From contig DAIAMA010000019.1 in assembly GCA_027438535.1 (NCBI GenBank), forward strand, positions 1 through 11,955: a DNA stretch of 11,955 nt, read 5' to 3'. The notes under the pieces were generated by a model. The model did not search any database. It saw nothing but the letters and a program-made list of their open reading frames with translations, and was not told where the DNA came from. The DNA comes from a bacterium (GTDB lineage: Bacteria > Pseudomonadota > Gammaproteobacteria > Burkholderiales > Thiobacteraceae). This document shows positions 1 to 8,033 of the stretch, piece after piece (the stretch's first letter is position 1; every line of letters begins with the position of its first letter). The position numbers were made by a program, and so were the translations under genes.

Positions 1-803
1 AAATACACTACGCCGCGCGTCTTGGCCTGAGCATGGTATTCATCGTAGCGCCGGGTGCGGATGATGGGTGAAGCCAGCACGCCCTCGATGAATTGCGTGA
101 GCCAACCTTTCTCATATACCCACTCGTAGGTTTCGGGCCAGATGCCGAATTTCTCGATGTCGTCGAAATACACCGCCGCCGCCTGGTTACCCGCTTGCGC
201 CTGGCTCTCGATATAGCGCACCGCTTCGTCCGCGGGCGAAAACGGCAAGCGGTAACGCAGCGCCTCGGCGATGGGAAACAAATCGAGCCGGCGGCCATCT
301 TCTTCGGTGGTGTAAAAGCCGTTCAATTCCTCGATACGCTTGCCGGTGCAGAGGAAGTGGTAGTCGTCCACCGTCACATAGCCGATGCCGGCATCGGCCA
401 AGGCCGGCACCACGGTTGCTTCCCATACGCGCTCGGTGAGCCATGCTCCCTGGGGGCGCGCGCCCAATTTTTTCTCCAGCTTATCGGACAGTGCGTTGAT
501 TTGGCCGATGCGGTCGCGATTCGGAATCACTGCCAGCACCGGCTCGGTATCGCCGGCGCCGAATAGTTCCACCTGGCCGCGCGCCACCATGGCTTGCAGC
601 AATTGCATATCTTGCGGGAAATGCGCGAACAGATAATCGAGCAGCCAGCCGGAAAAATGTATCGTGAATTTGAAATCGGGATAACGATGCAGGGTTTCGA
701 TGAACGGGCGGTAGCAGCGGCGGTGTGCGTCCGCCACCACTTCATCGAAATTGCCCACCGGCTGGTGGGCATGCACGCCTAAGAGAAGGGCGATGGTCGT
801 CAT
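1..803 (-). CDS. GH57 4-alpha-glucanotransferase-type enzyme, partial (3' end off the left edge)
   Basis: The first 267 residues are present; the frame is open to the left edge. It belongs to glycoside hydrolase family 57 and resembles the Thermococcus litoralis 4-alpha-glucanotransferase, which transfers maltooligosaccharide segments between alpha-1,4-glucans. Visible motifs are HAHQP (residues 11-15), a second block at 82-94 ending EPVLAVIP, WLTERVWE (121-128) with the expected nucleophile Glu124, VDDYHF (145-150), and FDDIEKFGIWPETYEW (213-228) with the expected acid/base Asp at 214/215. Characterised relatives are about 650 residues long, so the missing part should be the C-terminal beta-rich half. 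No signal peptide is seen, so it is probably cytoplasmic. The ATG at 803 is 13 bases after the preceding GH57 stop, and I see no clear Shine-Dalgarno, so translation may depend on coupling. An alpha-amylase specificity cannot be excluded from sequence alone. Confidence 0.88.
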   Translation of the reverse strand, partial: MTTIALLLGVHAHQPVGNFDEVVADAHRRCYRPFIETLHRYPDFKFTIHFSGWLLDYLFAHFPQDMQLLQAMVARGQVELFGAGDTEPVLAVIPNRDRIGQINALSDKLEKKLGARPQGAWLTERVWEATVVPALADAGIGYVTVDDYHFLCTGKRIEELNGFYTTEEDGRRLDLFPIAEALRYRLPFSPADEAVRYIESQAQAGNQAAAVYFDDIEKFGIWPETYEWVYEKGWLTQFIEGVLASPIIRTRRYDEYHAQAKTRGVVY

Positions 804-816
804 TTACTGCATTTCA

Positions 817-2541
817 TTAGCTGCCCCGGCGCATGGTGCCGCCGGTTTCGACGCCATGAGCGCCGCCGTGACTGATGGGGTGCTCCAAAATAGGCGGTAC
901 CGGTAGTTGCAAGTGCCGATATAAATTCATGAGATTGGAGCGGAACAGCGCATCGAAAGTAGCCACGCTATGCGCAGGATTGTAATCGCCGAACCACCAG
1001 AACCAATCCGAGCTTTCGCAGTCGGCCAATTGCTTCGAGGCAGCACGCCTATCCTGTTCGCCGAGCCGGTCACTTGCCATGACGAGATCATAACTCCGTT
1101 TGGCGGCGCAGAGCAAATCCCAGGCGCGATTTTTGTCGCGATCGCCGATCCACGTGGCGAGATTGCCATACACCCAGCTTCCCGCCACCACATGCGACAA
1201 CTCGCCAGTTGCGGCACAGGTATCGGCGCCCGCCGCGCACCGCTGCAAATAATCCGCGAACGTGGTCATGCGGATAGTGGGATGCTTGGCCAATGCCTCG
1301 TACAATTCCGAAAGAAAATAATACCCGTTGTAGTGATAGTATTCCCAGGCGTTTTCGCCATCGAGTATCACCGATACCACCGGATTTTCATGCTGCGGCG
1401 TATGCTGATAGATCGCCTCCAGTTCATGCACGAAATTCGCCACCGCATCCCGTCCGTACCACTTGGCATATTCGAAACCGACCAAATCCGAGAGATGGTC
1501 ATCGCGGAAAAAGCAATGGATTTGGTTCTCGCCCTCTTGCACGCGATAGGGACGATACAGGTATTGAAATTTATCCGGCACTTGCCCGGAAGTGTGCCGC
1601 AAGCTATTCACCAGCACGCCTTCGCCGCTGGCCGCCCATTGCACGCCGTGCTTGGCCAGCAGCACGAGGGAGGATTGCGATACGCCGCCCTCCGCCGGCC
1701 ACATGCCGGTGGGGCGCTGGCCAAAGCGCTGTGCATGCGACGCCAGCGCGGAATCGATGTGGAATGCCATGCGATCCACTCCGCCGGGATAGCTGGGCGC
1801 TTCCGGCAGCGCGGCATCCGGCAGGGCTTCGCGCGCGCTTTTCAGATCGATGAGGAGCGGCGCGATGGGATGATAGTGCGGCGTGGCGGAAATCTCGATA
1901 CGGCCTGCTTCCAGCAATGCGCGATAGCGCGGAATCAAGCCCGCGATCAACTCGCCATACAATTCGAACAGCAAGCGCCGGTCGGTGTAGCCGAACAAGG
2001 AGCCTTGGCTCATCAGGCGCGGCACGAGCTCGGTATTGCGCCGCACCGACTCCCCGGTCCAGATCAAGTGATACCAAGTCACCAGATCGGCCAAGTACTG
2101 GCCCGACAAATACTCAAAATGCCGGTCCTCGTGCTCGTCGATTTCGCGAAACATCTTGAACAAGCGCTGGTACGCCGGATACGGTTCGATCATGGTCGCG
2201 TGGTTGCAGCGGAAACAACGATCGAGCAGCAGGTCGCGCTCGTCCGGCGCGAGGCCGTTCAAGTCTTCGCGCACCAGCAGCCGCAGCAAGGGGTCGCGCA
2301 TTTCGCCGGTTTTGAATTGGCGCGCATAGTCTTCGAGTTGATCGAGCAGCACCGGCACGAAATTCATTACCGCTCGCGCTTGCGGCGTTTGCTCCAGGTG
2401 ATACACCATATCAGTGTAGTCTTTGGCAGCGTGCAGATAGGTCCAGGGCAAAACAAATTCGCCGCTGGCATAGTCGCGGTAATCCGGCTGGTGCATATGC
2501 CAGCACAGAATCAGATTCAATTGACGCTGAGTATCGCTCAT
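817..2541 (-). CDS. Glycoside hydrolase family 57 protein (alpha-amylase/alpha-glucanase-like)
   Basis: A complete 574-residue GH57 protein of the broad COG1449 type, predicted to cleave or transfer alpha-glucans; the exact substrate is not readable from sequence. The five family blocks are in order: HMHQP (15-19), TPHYHPIAPLL (220-230), GMWPAEGG (279-286) with the presumed nucleophile Glu284, ILDGENAWEYY (392-402) with the presumed acid/base Asp394, and SSDWFWWFGDYN (510-521). The stretch GSWVYGNLATWIGD (454-467) is also typical. There is no signal peptide, so it is probably cytoplasmic and acts on intracellular glycogen or maltodextrin. The ATG at 2541 is chosen because HMHQP then sits close to the N-terminus, as usual for the family; no convincing ribosome-binding site precedes it. 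It lies 149 bases after glgC and 13 bases before the next GH57 gene, consistent with one transcript. Many relatives carry only an 'alpha-amylase/mannosidase' label without biochemical proof. Confidence 0.92.
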   Translation of the reverse strand: MSDTQRQLNLILCWHMHQPDYRDYASGEFVLPWTYLHAAKDYTDMVYHLEQTPQARAVMNFVPVLLDQLEDYARQFKTGEMRDPLLRLLVREDLNGLAPDERDLLLDRCFRCNHATMIEPYPAYQRLFKMFREIDEHEDRHFEYLSGQYLADLVTWYHLIWTGESVRRNTELVPRLMSQGSLFGYTDRRLLFELYGELIAGLIPRYRALLEAGRIEISATPHYHPIAPLLIDLKSAREALPDAALPEAPSYPGGVDRMAFHIDSALASHAQRFGQRPTGMWPAEGGVSQSSLVLLAKHGVQWAASGEGVLVNSLRHTSGQVPDKFQYLYRPYRVQEGENQIHCFFRDDHLSDLVGFEYAKWYGRDAVANFVHELEAIYQHTPQHENPVVSVILDGENAWEYYHYNGYYFLSELYEALAKHPTIRMTTFADYLQRCAAGADTCAATGELSHVVAGSWVYGNLATWIGDRDKNRAWDLLCAAKRSYDLVMASDRLGEQDRRAASKQLADCESSDWFWWFGDYNPAHSVATFDALFRSNLMNLYRHLQLPVPPILEHPISHGGAHGVETGGTMRRGS

Positions 2542-2628
2542 GGTTCGGACATCGCTATCGTATTACTTAGGCTATGAATAACGGCACGAATCGTTAAAGG
2601 ATTGAGGCTCGCTGTGCGTTTTATATTG

Positions 2629-2667
2629 CCCTCTCTCCTGGCTCTCTCCCGCACGCGGGAGAGAGGG
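2629..2667. repeat. REP-like palindromic intergenic element
   Basis: A perfect 11-base inverted repeat pairs 2642-2652 (CTCTCTCCCGC) with 2655-2665, with only two bases between the arms. A second, mutually exclusive 10-base pairing joins 2629-2638 (CCCTCTCTCC) with 2658-2667. The layout of a CCCTCTCCC-type arm, a near-zero loop and a second pyrimidine copy resembles palindromic repeats scattered between genes in many proteobacteria. It sits between the glgC stop and the GH57 start. Transcribed leftward the hairpin is not followed by a U-run, so it is unlikely to be a classical intrinsic terminator; it could stabilise the upstream glgC message or cause partial attenuation. Only one copy lies in this window, so the repeat status is inferred from its form. 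Confidence 0.65.
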
Positions 2668-2673
2668 ACGGTG

Positions 2674-2688
2674 ACTCGCTGCGCGAGT
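2674..2688 (-). other. Short hairpin just after the glgC stop codon
   Basis: ACTCGC at 2674-2679 is the reverse complement of GCGAGT at 2683-2688, with a 3-base loop. It begins two bases after the glgC stop and precedes the larger palindrome at 2642-2665, so the glgC 3' end carries two stacked hairpins. No U-tract follows, so a role in 3'-end stability is more likely than intrinsic termination. Confidence 0.4.
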
Positions 2689-2690
2689 GA

Positions 2691-3989
2691 TTATCTTACG
2701 TGGTGAATATATTGCCCGAGCATCTCGGGCGTAATCAGGGTCACGCCGCGTTCCGTGACATAGAAGCGCTCCGCGTCTTTTTGCCGGTCGAAGCCGACTT
2801 CCATGCCATCCGGAATACGGCAACCCTTATCCACCACTACCCGATGGAGTTTTACATAGCGCCCGATATCCACCTTGGGCAAAATCACCGAATCGGTCAC
2901 CTCGCTGTAGGCGTTGACCCGCACATCGGAGAACAGCACCGAACGCTTCACTAGCGCACCGCTGATAATGCAGCCGCCGGAAACCATGGTATCGACCGCC
3001 ATGCCGCGCCGGTCGTCGTCGTCGAACACGAATTTGGCGGGCGGCAATTGCTCTTGGTAAGTCCAGATCGGCCATTTTTCGTCGTACAAATTGAGGTCGG
3101 GCGTGATTTTCGCCAACTCCATATTGGCTTCCCAGTAGGCCTCCACGGTGCCCACGTCGCGCCAATACGGCGCGCTATTCTGCACGCCAACGCAGCTCTC
3201 GGAAAAACGATGCGAGAACACGCGATAGCGCGGAACTAAATACGGGATGATGTCATGGCCAAAATCGTGCGTGGAATGCGGATTGTCCGCATCGCGTATC
3301 AATTGCTCATACAAAAACTTGGCGTTGAAAATGTAAATGCCCATGCTGGCCAAGGCGCGGCCGGAGTCGTCCGGTATCGGCATCGGATGTTCGGGTTTTT
3401 CGTTAAACGCGACGATGCGCTGGTATTGATCCACGCTCATCACGCCGAACGATTTGGCATCTTCGATCGGCACCTCGATGCAGGCAATCGTCAGATCGGC
3501 GGCGGACGCCGCATGCGCCGCGAGCATCTCGCCATAGTCCATTTTATAGATATGGTCGCCGGCGAGGATCAGCACGAATTCCGGCGCGTAATGCCGCAGA
3601 ATATCCATATTCTGAAATACCGCGTCGGCCGTGCCTTTGTACCACTCGGCCTCGATGCGCTGCTGCGCCGGCATCAGATCGATGAACTCGTTGAATTCGC
3701 CGCGCAGAAATCCCCAACCGCGCTGCAAGTGCTGGATCAGGCTATGCGCTTTGTATTGGGTGACGACACCGATGCGGCGTATGCCCGAGTTCAGACAATT
3801 GGACAGCGGGAAATCGATGATGCGGAACTTACCTCCGAACGGCACCGCCGGTTTCGCCCGCCAATCGGTCAGATGTCTGAGCCGGCTGCCGCGGCCGCCG
3901 GCCAGGATGAGCGCGACCGTATTCTTCGTCAGTAAGCTAACGAAACGCGGATACTCTTTCTGCTTGCGCAGCTCTTCTTCGGAGTCCAT
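2691..3989 (-). CDS. glgC: Glucose-1-phosphate adenylyltransferase (ADP-glucose pyrophosphorylase)
   Basis: The 432-residue product makes ADP-glucose and pyrophosphate from ATP and glucose-1-phosphate, the committed step of bacterial glycogen synthesis; family members are normally tetrameric and allosterically controlled. An N-terminal nucleotidyltransferase domain carries [11 protein letters not shown] (27-37), RAKPAV (44-49), FRIIDF (55-60), WYKGTADAV (116-124), [12 protein letters not shown] (142-153) with the Asp145 equivalent of E. coli Asp142, and NEKPE (196-200) with Lys198, the glucose-1-P-binding lysine equivalent. A left-handed beta-helix C-terminal domain follows (about 335-432: [29 protein letters not shown]). 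The E. coli activator-site Lys39 position is Trp43 here. The ATG at 3989 gives an N-terminus of family length. There is no Shine-Dalgarno, but a promoter-like sequence ends right at the ATG. The gene is divergent from glgB. Confidence 0.97.
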   Translation of the reverse strand: MDSEEELRKQKEYPRFVSLLTKNTVALILAGGRGSRLRHLTDWRAKPAVPFGGKFRIIDFPLSNCLNSGIRRIGVVTQYKAHSLIQHLQRGWGFLRGEFNEFIDLMPAQQRIEAEWYKGTADAVFQNMDILRHYAPEFVLILAGDHIYKMDYGEMLAAHAASAADLTIACIEVPIEDAKSFGVMSVDQYQRIVAFNEKPEHPMPIPDDSGRALASMGIYIFNAKFLYEQLIRDADNPHSTHDFGHDIIPYLVPRYRVFSHRFSESCVGVQNSAPYWRDVGTVEAYWEANMELAKITPDLNLYDEKWPIWTYQEQLPPAKFVFDDDDRRGMAVDTMVSGGCIISGALVKRSVLFSDVRVNAYSEVTDSVILPKVDIGRYVKLHRVVVDKGCRIPDGMEVGFDRQKDAERFYVTERGVTLITPEMLGQYIHHVR

Positions 3990-4024
3990 GGGCGAATTTT
4001 AGCCGATCGTGCCGTTTATTCCAA
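3989..4024 (-). promoter_or_regulatory. Candidate glgC promoter placing +1 on the start codon
   Basis: On the minus strand, TTGGAA (4024-4019) is separated by 17 bases from TAAAAT (4001-3996). They match the sigma-70 -35 and -10 consensus at 4/6 and 5/6 positions. Six bases separate the -10 box from position 3989, the A of the glgC ATG. Transcription would therefore start at or within a base or two of the start codon, giving a leaderless mRNA. This fits the absence of a Shine-Dalgarno before glgC. It is inference from sequence only. Confidence 0.5.
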
Positions 4025-4031
4025 AGGAATA
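4017..4031. promoter_or_regulatory. Palindrome TATTCC-3-GGAATA over the glgC -35 region (possible operator)
   Basis: TATTCC at 4017-4022 is the exact reverse complement of GGAATA at 4026-4031, with AAA between. It covers the candidate glgC -35 box (4019-4024) in the glgC-glgB divergent region. A dyad of this size over a -35 element is where a dimeric repressor could bind, but I cannot match it to a known regulator's site. A farther dyad, GCCGATCG (4002-4009) with CGATCGGC (4057-4064), flanks it. Confidence 0.35.
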
Positions 4032-4099
4032 GCTAAGTTAAAATTTCCGCTTAAAGCGATCGGCACAAGGCACGGCGCGCCCAGAATGGGTATTATGTC

Positions 4100-4105
4100 T
4101 ATAAT
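4100..4105 (+). promoter_or_regulatory. Candidate glgB(-pgi) promoter -10 box
   Basis: A perfect TATAAT lies at 4100-4105, with a TG at 4096-4097, two bases before the hexamer rather than the one base of a canonical extended -10. The expected -35 region at about 4077-4082 is G/C-rich and does not resemble TTGACA, so an activator or another sigma factor may be needed. A start near 4112 would give a leader of about 53 bases before the chosen glgB ATG. Confidence 0.45.
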
Positions 4106-4123
4106 TTCCTTGCGCGCCGATGT

Positions 4124-4142
4124 GCGCGATCCGGCATCGCGC
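4124..4142 (+). other. Hairpin in the predicted glgB 5' leader
   Basis: GCGCGAT (4124-4130) pairs perfectly with ATCGCGC (4136-4142) around a 5-base loop. An alternative pairing, CGATG (4118-4122) with CATCG (4135-4139), is mutually exclusive with it. The hairpin lies between the -10 box and the Shine-Dalgarno-like ACAAGG (4155-4160). It could affect mRNA stability or ribosome access; in this G/C-rich context it could also be chance. Confidence 0.35.
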
Positions 4143-4164
4143 CATAATTCAAAGACAAGGCCTC

Positions 4165-6348
4165 ATGAAACACGACATCCCCGGCAAAGTCAATCACGCG
4201 GCGCAAGCCATTCTCGATGCGCGCTCGCATGATCCCTTTGCCTATCTTGGTCTGCACCAAGATGAGGCGGGATGGGCAATCCGGGTATTCGCGCCGCATC
4301 AAACACGGGTCGCAGTGCAGATCGGGGAACAATGGCAGCCGCTACAGCGCGTGCTGCCGGAAGGCCTATTCGAATGGCGCGGCACGCAACAGCCAGCACT
4401 CCCTTATCGCTTGAAACTAGAAGACGCGCACTTCGCGCGCGAAACTTTCGATCCCTACTGCTTCCCCAATCCCATCAGCGAACACGATCTCTATCTCTTC
4501 GGCGAAGGGCGCTTGTATCAGGGCTACCGCATGCTTGGCGCGCAGCCGATGCAACTGCTGGGGGTGCAAGGCGTGAGCTTCGCCGTGTGGGCGCCGAATG
4601 CGGAGCGTGTGAGCGTGGTCGGCGATTTCAATCGCTGGGATGGGCGCGCCCACCCCATGCGCACGCTTGGCGCCAGCGGCGTATGGCAGTTGTTTATTCC
4701 CGATCTCGCGCCGGGCTGCTTATACAAATTCGAAATCCGCAATCGCCATACCGGCAATGTGTTCGTCAAAACCGACCCCTATGCGCAAGCCTATGAACTG
4801 CGCCCCAGCACTGCGGCGCGCGTGGCTGCCGCGCAACGCTACGCATGGCGCGATAGCGCCTGGCTGGAACAACGCAAACAGGCGGATTGGCTGCACGCGC
4901 CATGCAATATTTATGAGGTGCATGTCGGCTCCTGGCGGCGCCATCCCGATGGCCGCTTTTATACCTACCGCGAGCTGGCCGAACATCTCGTGCCCTATGT
5001 GAAAGAAATGGGGTATACCCACATCGAGTTGTTGCCGCTGTCGGAGCATCCTTTGGATGAATCGTGGGGCTATCAGGCCACGGGATATTTCGCGCCGACC
5101 AGCCGCTTCGGCACGCCCGACGAATTGCGCGCCTTCATCGATGCCTGCCATCAAGCGGACATCGGCGTGTTTTTGGATTGGGTGCCGGCGCATTTCCCCA
5201 AAGACGATTGGGCGCTGGCGCGGTTCGACGGCACCGCCTTGTACGAGCATGAAGACCCGCGCCTCGGCACGCATCAAGAATGGGGCACTTTGATCTTCAA
5301 CTACGGGCGGCGCGAAGTGAAAAGCTTTTTGCTCGCCTCGGCGCATTGCTGGTTCGAGGAATTCCACATCGACGGCATCCGCGTCGATGCGGTCGCCTCC
5401 ATGCTCTATCTCGATTATTCGCGCCAGCCGGGCGAGTGGCTGCCGAACCGCTACGGCGGACGCGAAAATCTGGAAGCGGTGGAATTCCTGCGCGATCTAA
5501 ATGTGATGGTGCATGAGCAATTCCCCGGCGCGCTCACCCTTGCCGAAGAATCCACCGCCTGGCCCATGGTGTCGCGCCCGACCTATCTCGGCGGCCTGGG
5601 CTTCTCCATGAAATGGAATATGGGATGGATGAGCGATACCTTGAGTTACTTCGCGCATGACCCGGTGCACCGGCGCTATCACCACCAGCAGCTTACCTTC
5701 GGCCAGCTTTACGCTTACACGGAAAATTTCGTACTGCCTTTATCGCACGACGAAGTAGTGCACGGTAAACGCTCACTGCTGGATAAAATGCCGGGCGATG
5801 CTTGGCAAAAATTCGCCAACCTACGCCTGCTGCTCACCTACCAGATCGTATCCCCCGGCAAAAAACTCAATTTCATGGGTAATGAAATCGCGCAGGGCCA
5901 AGAGTGGGGGGTGGGCCGCGAGCTGGATTGGTGGCTGCTGGAACGCGATTTCCACCGCGGCGTGCAAACCTGCGCGCGCGACTTGAATCACCTGTATCGC
6001 ACCACGCCGGCATTGCACGAATTGGATTTCACGCCGGAGGGCTTTCGCTGGATCGATTGCCACGACGCCGACCAATCCACGCTGAGCTTCGTGCGCCAAG
6101 CGCGCGACGGCGCATTCGTGGTGGTAGCGCTGAACTACACGCCCGTGCCGCGCAAAAATTACCGGCTGGGCGTGCCGCGCGTCGGCATGTATCGTGAAAT
6201 TTTCAACAGCGACTCCGGCTACTATGGCGGCGGTAACCTCGGCAATGGCTCGGGCATCGTGGCCGAGGTCGGAGACTGGATGGGCTACCCGGCGTCGATC
6301 AGCCTGACGCTCCCTCCCTTGGCGGGGATAATCTTGATTTTATCCTAA
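4165..6348 (+). CDS. glgB: 1,4-alpha-glucan branching enzyme
   Basis: The 727-residue product (E. coli GlgB has 728) cuts alpha-1,4-glucan chains and re-attaches the segment through alpha-1,6 links. An N-terminal beta-sandwich domain starts near DPFAYLGLH (23-31). A CBM48 domain follows at about 129-192 ([22 protein letters not shown]), then a GH13 barrel: DWVPAHF (338-344), DGIRVDAV with nucleophile Asp408, LAEEST with acid/base Glu461, and [10 protein letters not shown] with Asp529. The spacings between these three acids equal those of E. coli Asp405, Glu458 and Asp526. I chose the ATG at 4165, not the in-frame ATG at 4120, because it follows ACAAGG at 4155-4160 and restores the family's N-terminus, while 4120 falls just before the leader hairpin. 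The stop is 16 bases before pgi, so the two are probably co-transcribed. Confidence 0.97.
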   Translation: MKHDIPGKVNHAAQAILDARSHDPFAYLGLHQDEAGWAIRVFAPHQTRVAVQIGEQWQPLQRVLPEGLFEWRGTQQPALPYRLKLEDAHFARETFDPYCFPNPISEHDLYLFGEGRLYQGYRMLGAQPMQLLGVQGVSFAVWAPNAERVSVVGDFNRWDGRAHPMRTLGASGVWQLFIPDLAPGCLYKFEIRNRHTGNVFVKTDPYAQAYELRPSTAARVAAAQRYAWRDSAWLEQRKQADWLHAPCNIYEVHVGSWRRHPDGRFYTYRELAEHLVPYVKEMGYTHIELLPLSEHPLDESWGYQATGYFAPTSRFGTPDELRAFIDACHQADIGVFLDWVPAHFPKDDWALARFDGTALYEHEDPRLGTHQEWGTLIFNYGRREVKSFLLASAHCWFEEFHIDGIRVDAVASMLYLDYSRQPGEWLPNRYGGRENLEAVEFLRDLNVMVHEQFPGALTLAEESTAWPMVSRPTYLGGLGFSMKWNMGWMSDTLSYFAHDPVHRRYHHQQLTFGQLYAYTENFVLPLSHDEVVHGKRSLLDKMPGDAWQKFANLRLLLTYQIVSPGKKLNFMGNEIAQGQEWGVGRELDWWLLERDFHRGVQTCARDLNHLYRTTPALHELDFTPEGFRWIDCHDADQSTLSFVRQARDGAFVVVALNYTPVPRKNYRLGVPRVGMYREIFNSDSGYYGGGNLGNGSGIVAEVGDWMGYPASISLTLPPLAGIILILS

Positions 6349-6364
6349 GAAAATCGCGCGGCCC

Positions 6365-8008
6365 ATGACTTCACTCACCCGATCTCCCGCCTGGAAAGCG
6401 CTTAAGCTCCATCGCAAACAGATGGCGAGCGTGCACATGCGCGACTTGTTTGCGCAAGATGCGCGGCGCTTCGATAAATTCACCTTGCGCCTCAACGATC
6501 TGCTGCTCGATTATTCCAAGAACATCATCACCGACACGACGCTGCGCTTGCTGTTCGACTTGGCGCGCCAAGCGGAATTGCCGCTATGGACCGAGCGCAT
6601 GTTCGCGGGCGAGAAAATTAACTTCACCGAAAATCGTGCCGTGCTGCATACCGCGCTGCGCAATCGCGCCAATCTACCCATTAAGGTCGATGGCAAGGAT
6701 GTGATGCCCGCGGTCAATAAAGTATTGGCGCACATGCGCGCCTTCAGCGACAAAGTGCGCGGCGGCGCTTGGCGCGGTTATACCGGCAAAGCCATTACCG
6801 ATATCGTCAACATCGGCATCGGGGGCTCCGATTTAGGTCCGGTGATGGCGACCGAGGCCTTGAAGCCTTATGCCGCGCCCCATCTCAAGCCACACTTCGT
6901 TTCCAACGTCGACGGCACGCAGCTCGTGGAAACCCTGAAGCATCTCCATCCGGAAACCACCCTATTCATCGTCGCCTCGAAAACCTTCACCACGCAGGAA
7001 ACGCTTACCAATGCGCGCTCCGCGCGCGAATGGCTGCTGTGCGCGGCAAAAACGGAAACCGCTATCGCCAAGCATTTTGTCGCCGTCTCCACCCACACCC
7101 AAGAAGTCAAAGCCTTCGGCATCGACCCCGTCAACATGTTCGAATTTTGGGATTGGGTCGGCGGCCGTTATTCGCTGTGGTCGGCGATCGGCCTACCGAT
7201 TGCGCTCACGATCGGCATGGATCAATTCGAAGCGCTGCTGGCCGGAGCGCATGCCATGGACGATCATTTTCGCACCGCGCCGCTGGAACAGAACCTGCCT
7301 GTAGTGATGGGCTTGCTCGGCGTGTGGTACGGCGATTTTTTCGATGCGCGATCGCACGCGATATTGCCTTACGATCAATACCTGCACCGCTTGCCGGCCT
7401 ATTTGCAACAGCTCGATATGGAAAGCAACGGCAAGCGCGTGCGCCGCGATAAGAAGCCGGTTGACTATGCCACCGGGCCGGTACTGTGGGGCGAGCCCGG
7501 CACCAACGGCCAACACTCGTTTTATCAATTGCTGCACCACGGCACCCAACTCATCCCGGCGGACTTCCTGGCGCCGGCGCGCAGCCAGAATCCGCTGGGC
7601 GGGCATCACGCGATTTTGCTTTCCAACTTCTTTGCCCAGACCGAGGCACTGATGCAGGGCAAGACCGCAGCCGAGGCGCGCGCGGAGCTGGAAGCGGCGG
7701 GTATCGCCGGGCGCAAATTAGAACAGCTGGTGCCGCATAAAACTTTCCCCGGCAATCGGCCCACCAATTCGATCCTCTTCAAGCAGCTCGACCCCGCCAC
7801 CCTCGGCATGCTGATCGCGCTCTATGAACACAAAGTCTTCGTGCAAGGCGTGATCTGGAATATCGACTCTTTCGATCAGTGGGGCGTGGAATTGGGTAAG
7901 CAACTGGCGCAAAAAATCCAGCCGGAATTAGAAGGCGAGGCATGCGTCACCCACCAGGACAGCTCGACCAATGGGCTGATCAATTACTATAAATTACTGC
8001 GAAAATAA
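6365..8008 (+). CDS. pgi: Glucose-6-phosphate isomerase
   Basis: The 547-residue cytoplasmic enzyme (E. coli Pgi has 549) interconverts glucose-6-phosphate and fructose-6-phosphate. The two family signatures are intact: [14 protein letters not shown] (263-276) and [18 protein letters not shown] (498-515). Catalytic residues are Glu353 in DMESNGK, His384 in [10 protein letters not shown] and Lys512 in GVELGKQ. Their spacings of 31 and 128 match E. coli Glu355, His386 and Lys514. [11 protein letters not shown] (149-159) and SKTFTTQET (205-213) form the phosphate-binding part. The ATG at 6365 is 16 bases after the glgB stop and gives a full-length N-terminus. No good Shine-Dalgarno is present, so translation may be coupled to glgB. 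The pairing supplies glucose-6-phosphate for glycogen from gluconeogenic fructose-6-phosphate, or drains it during breakdown. It converges on the phosphatase gene 25 bases away. Confidence 0.98.
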   Translation: MTSLTRSPAWKALKLHRKQMASVHMRDLFAQDARRFDKFTLRLNDLLLDYSKNIITDTTLRLLFDLARQAELPLWTERMFAGEKINFTENRAVLHTALRNRANLPIKVDGKDVMPAVNKVLAHMRAFSDKVRGGAWRGYTGKAITDIVNIGIGGSDLGPVMATEALKPYAAPHLKPHFVSNVDGTQLVETLKHLHPETTLFIVASKTFTTQETLTNARSAREWLLCAAKTETAIAKHFVAVSTHTQEVKAFGIDPVNMFEFWDWVGGRYSLWSAIGLPIALTIGMDQFEALLAGAHAMDDHFRTAPLEQNLPVVMGLLGVWYGDFFDARSHAILPYDQYLHRLPAYLQQLDMESNGKRVRRDKKPVDYATGPVLWGEPGTNGQHSFYQLLHHGTQLIPADFLAPARSQNPLGGHHAILLSNFFAQTEALMQGKTAAEARAELEAAGIAGRKLEQLVPHKTFPGNRPTNSILFKQLDPATLGMLIALYEHKVFVQGVIWNIDSFDQWGVELGKQLAQKIQPELEGEACVTHQDSSTNGLINYYKLLRK

Positions 8009-8012
8009 CGCG

Positions 8013-8028
8013 GCGCGACACAGCGCGC
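8013..8028. terminator. Weak hairpin between convergent pgi and phosphatase genes
   Basis: GCGCG (8013-8017) pairs with CGCGC (8024-8028) around a 6-base loop in the 25-base gap between the two convergent stop codons. It is short and has no U-run on either side, so it is at best a poor or Rho-assisted bidirectional terminator. Confidence 0.25.
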
Positions 8029-8033
8029 ATAAC

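Noticed and set aside
93..566. 157-codon plus-strand open frame
   Set aside because: It is antisense to the partial GH57 gene, which carries all expected catalytic motifs in its frame.
970..2577. 535-codon open frame on the plus strand
   Set aside because: It lies wholly antisense to the well-supported GH57 gene (817-2541), has no recognisable motifs and shows the Arg/His/Ile-rich composition of a G/C-third-position shadow.
3255..3935. 226-codon plus-strand open frame
   Set aside because: It is antisense to glgC, whose motifs are unambiguous; no domain was seen.
4120..4164. Upstream in-frame ATG extension of glgB (15 residues)
   Set aside because: It overlaps the leader hairpin, lacks a Shine-Dalgarno and would lengthen GlgB beyond the E. 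coli N-terminus; the ATG at 4165 is better.
4720..5367. 215-codon minus-strand open frame
   Set aside because: It is antisense to the catalytic part of glgB; a composition shadow.
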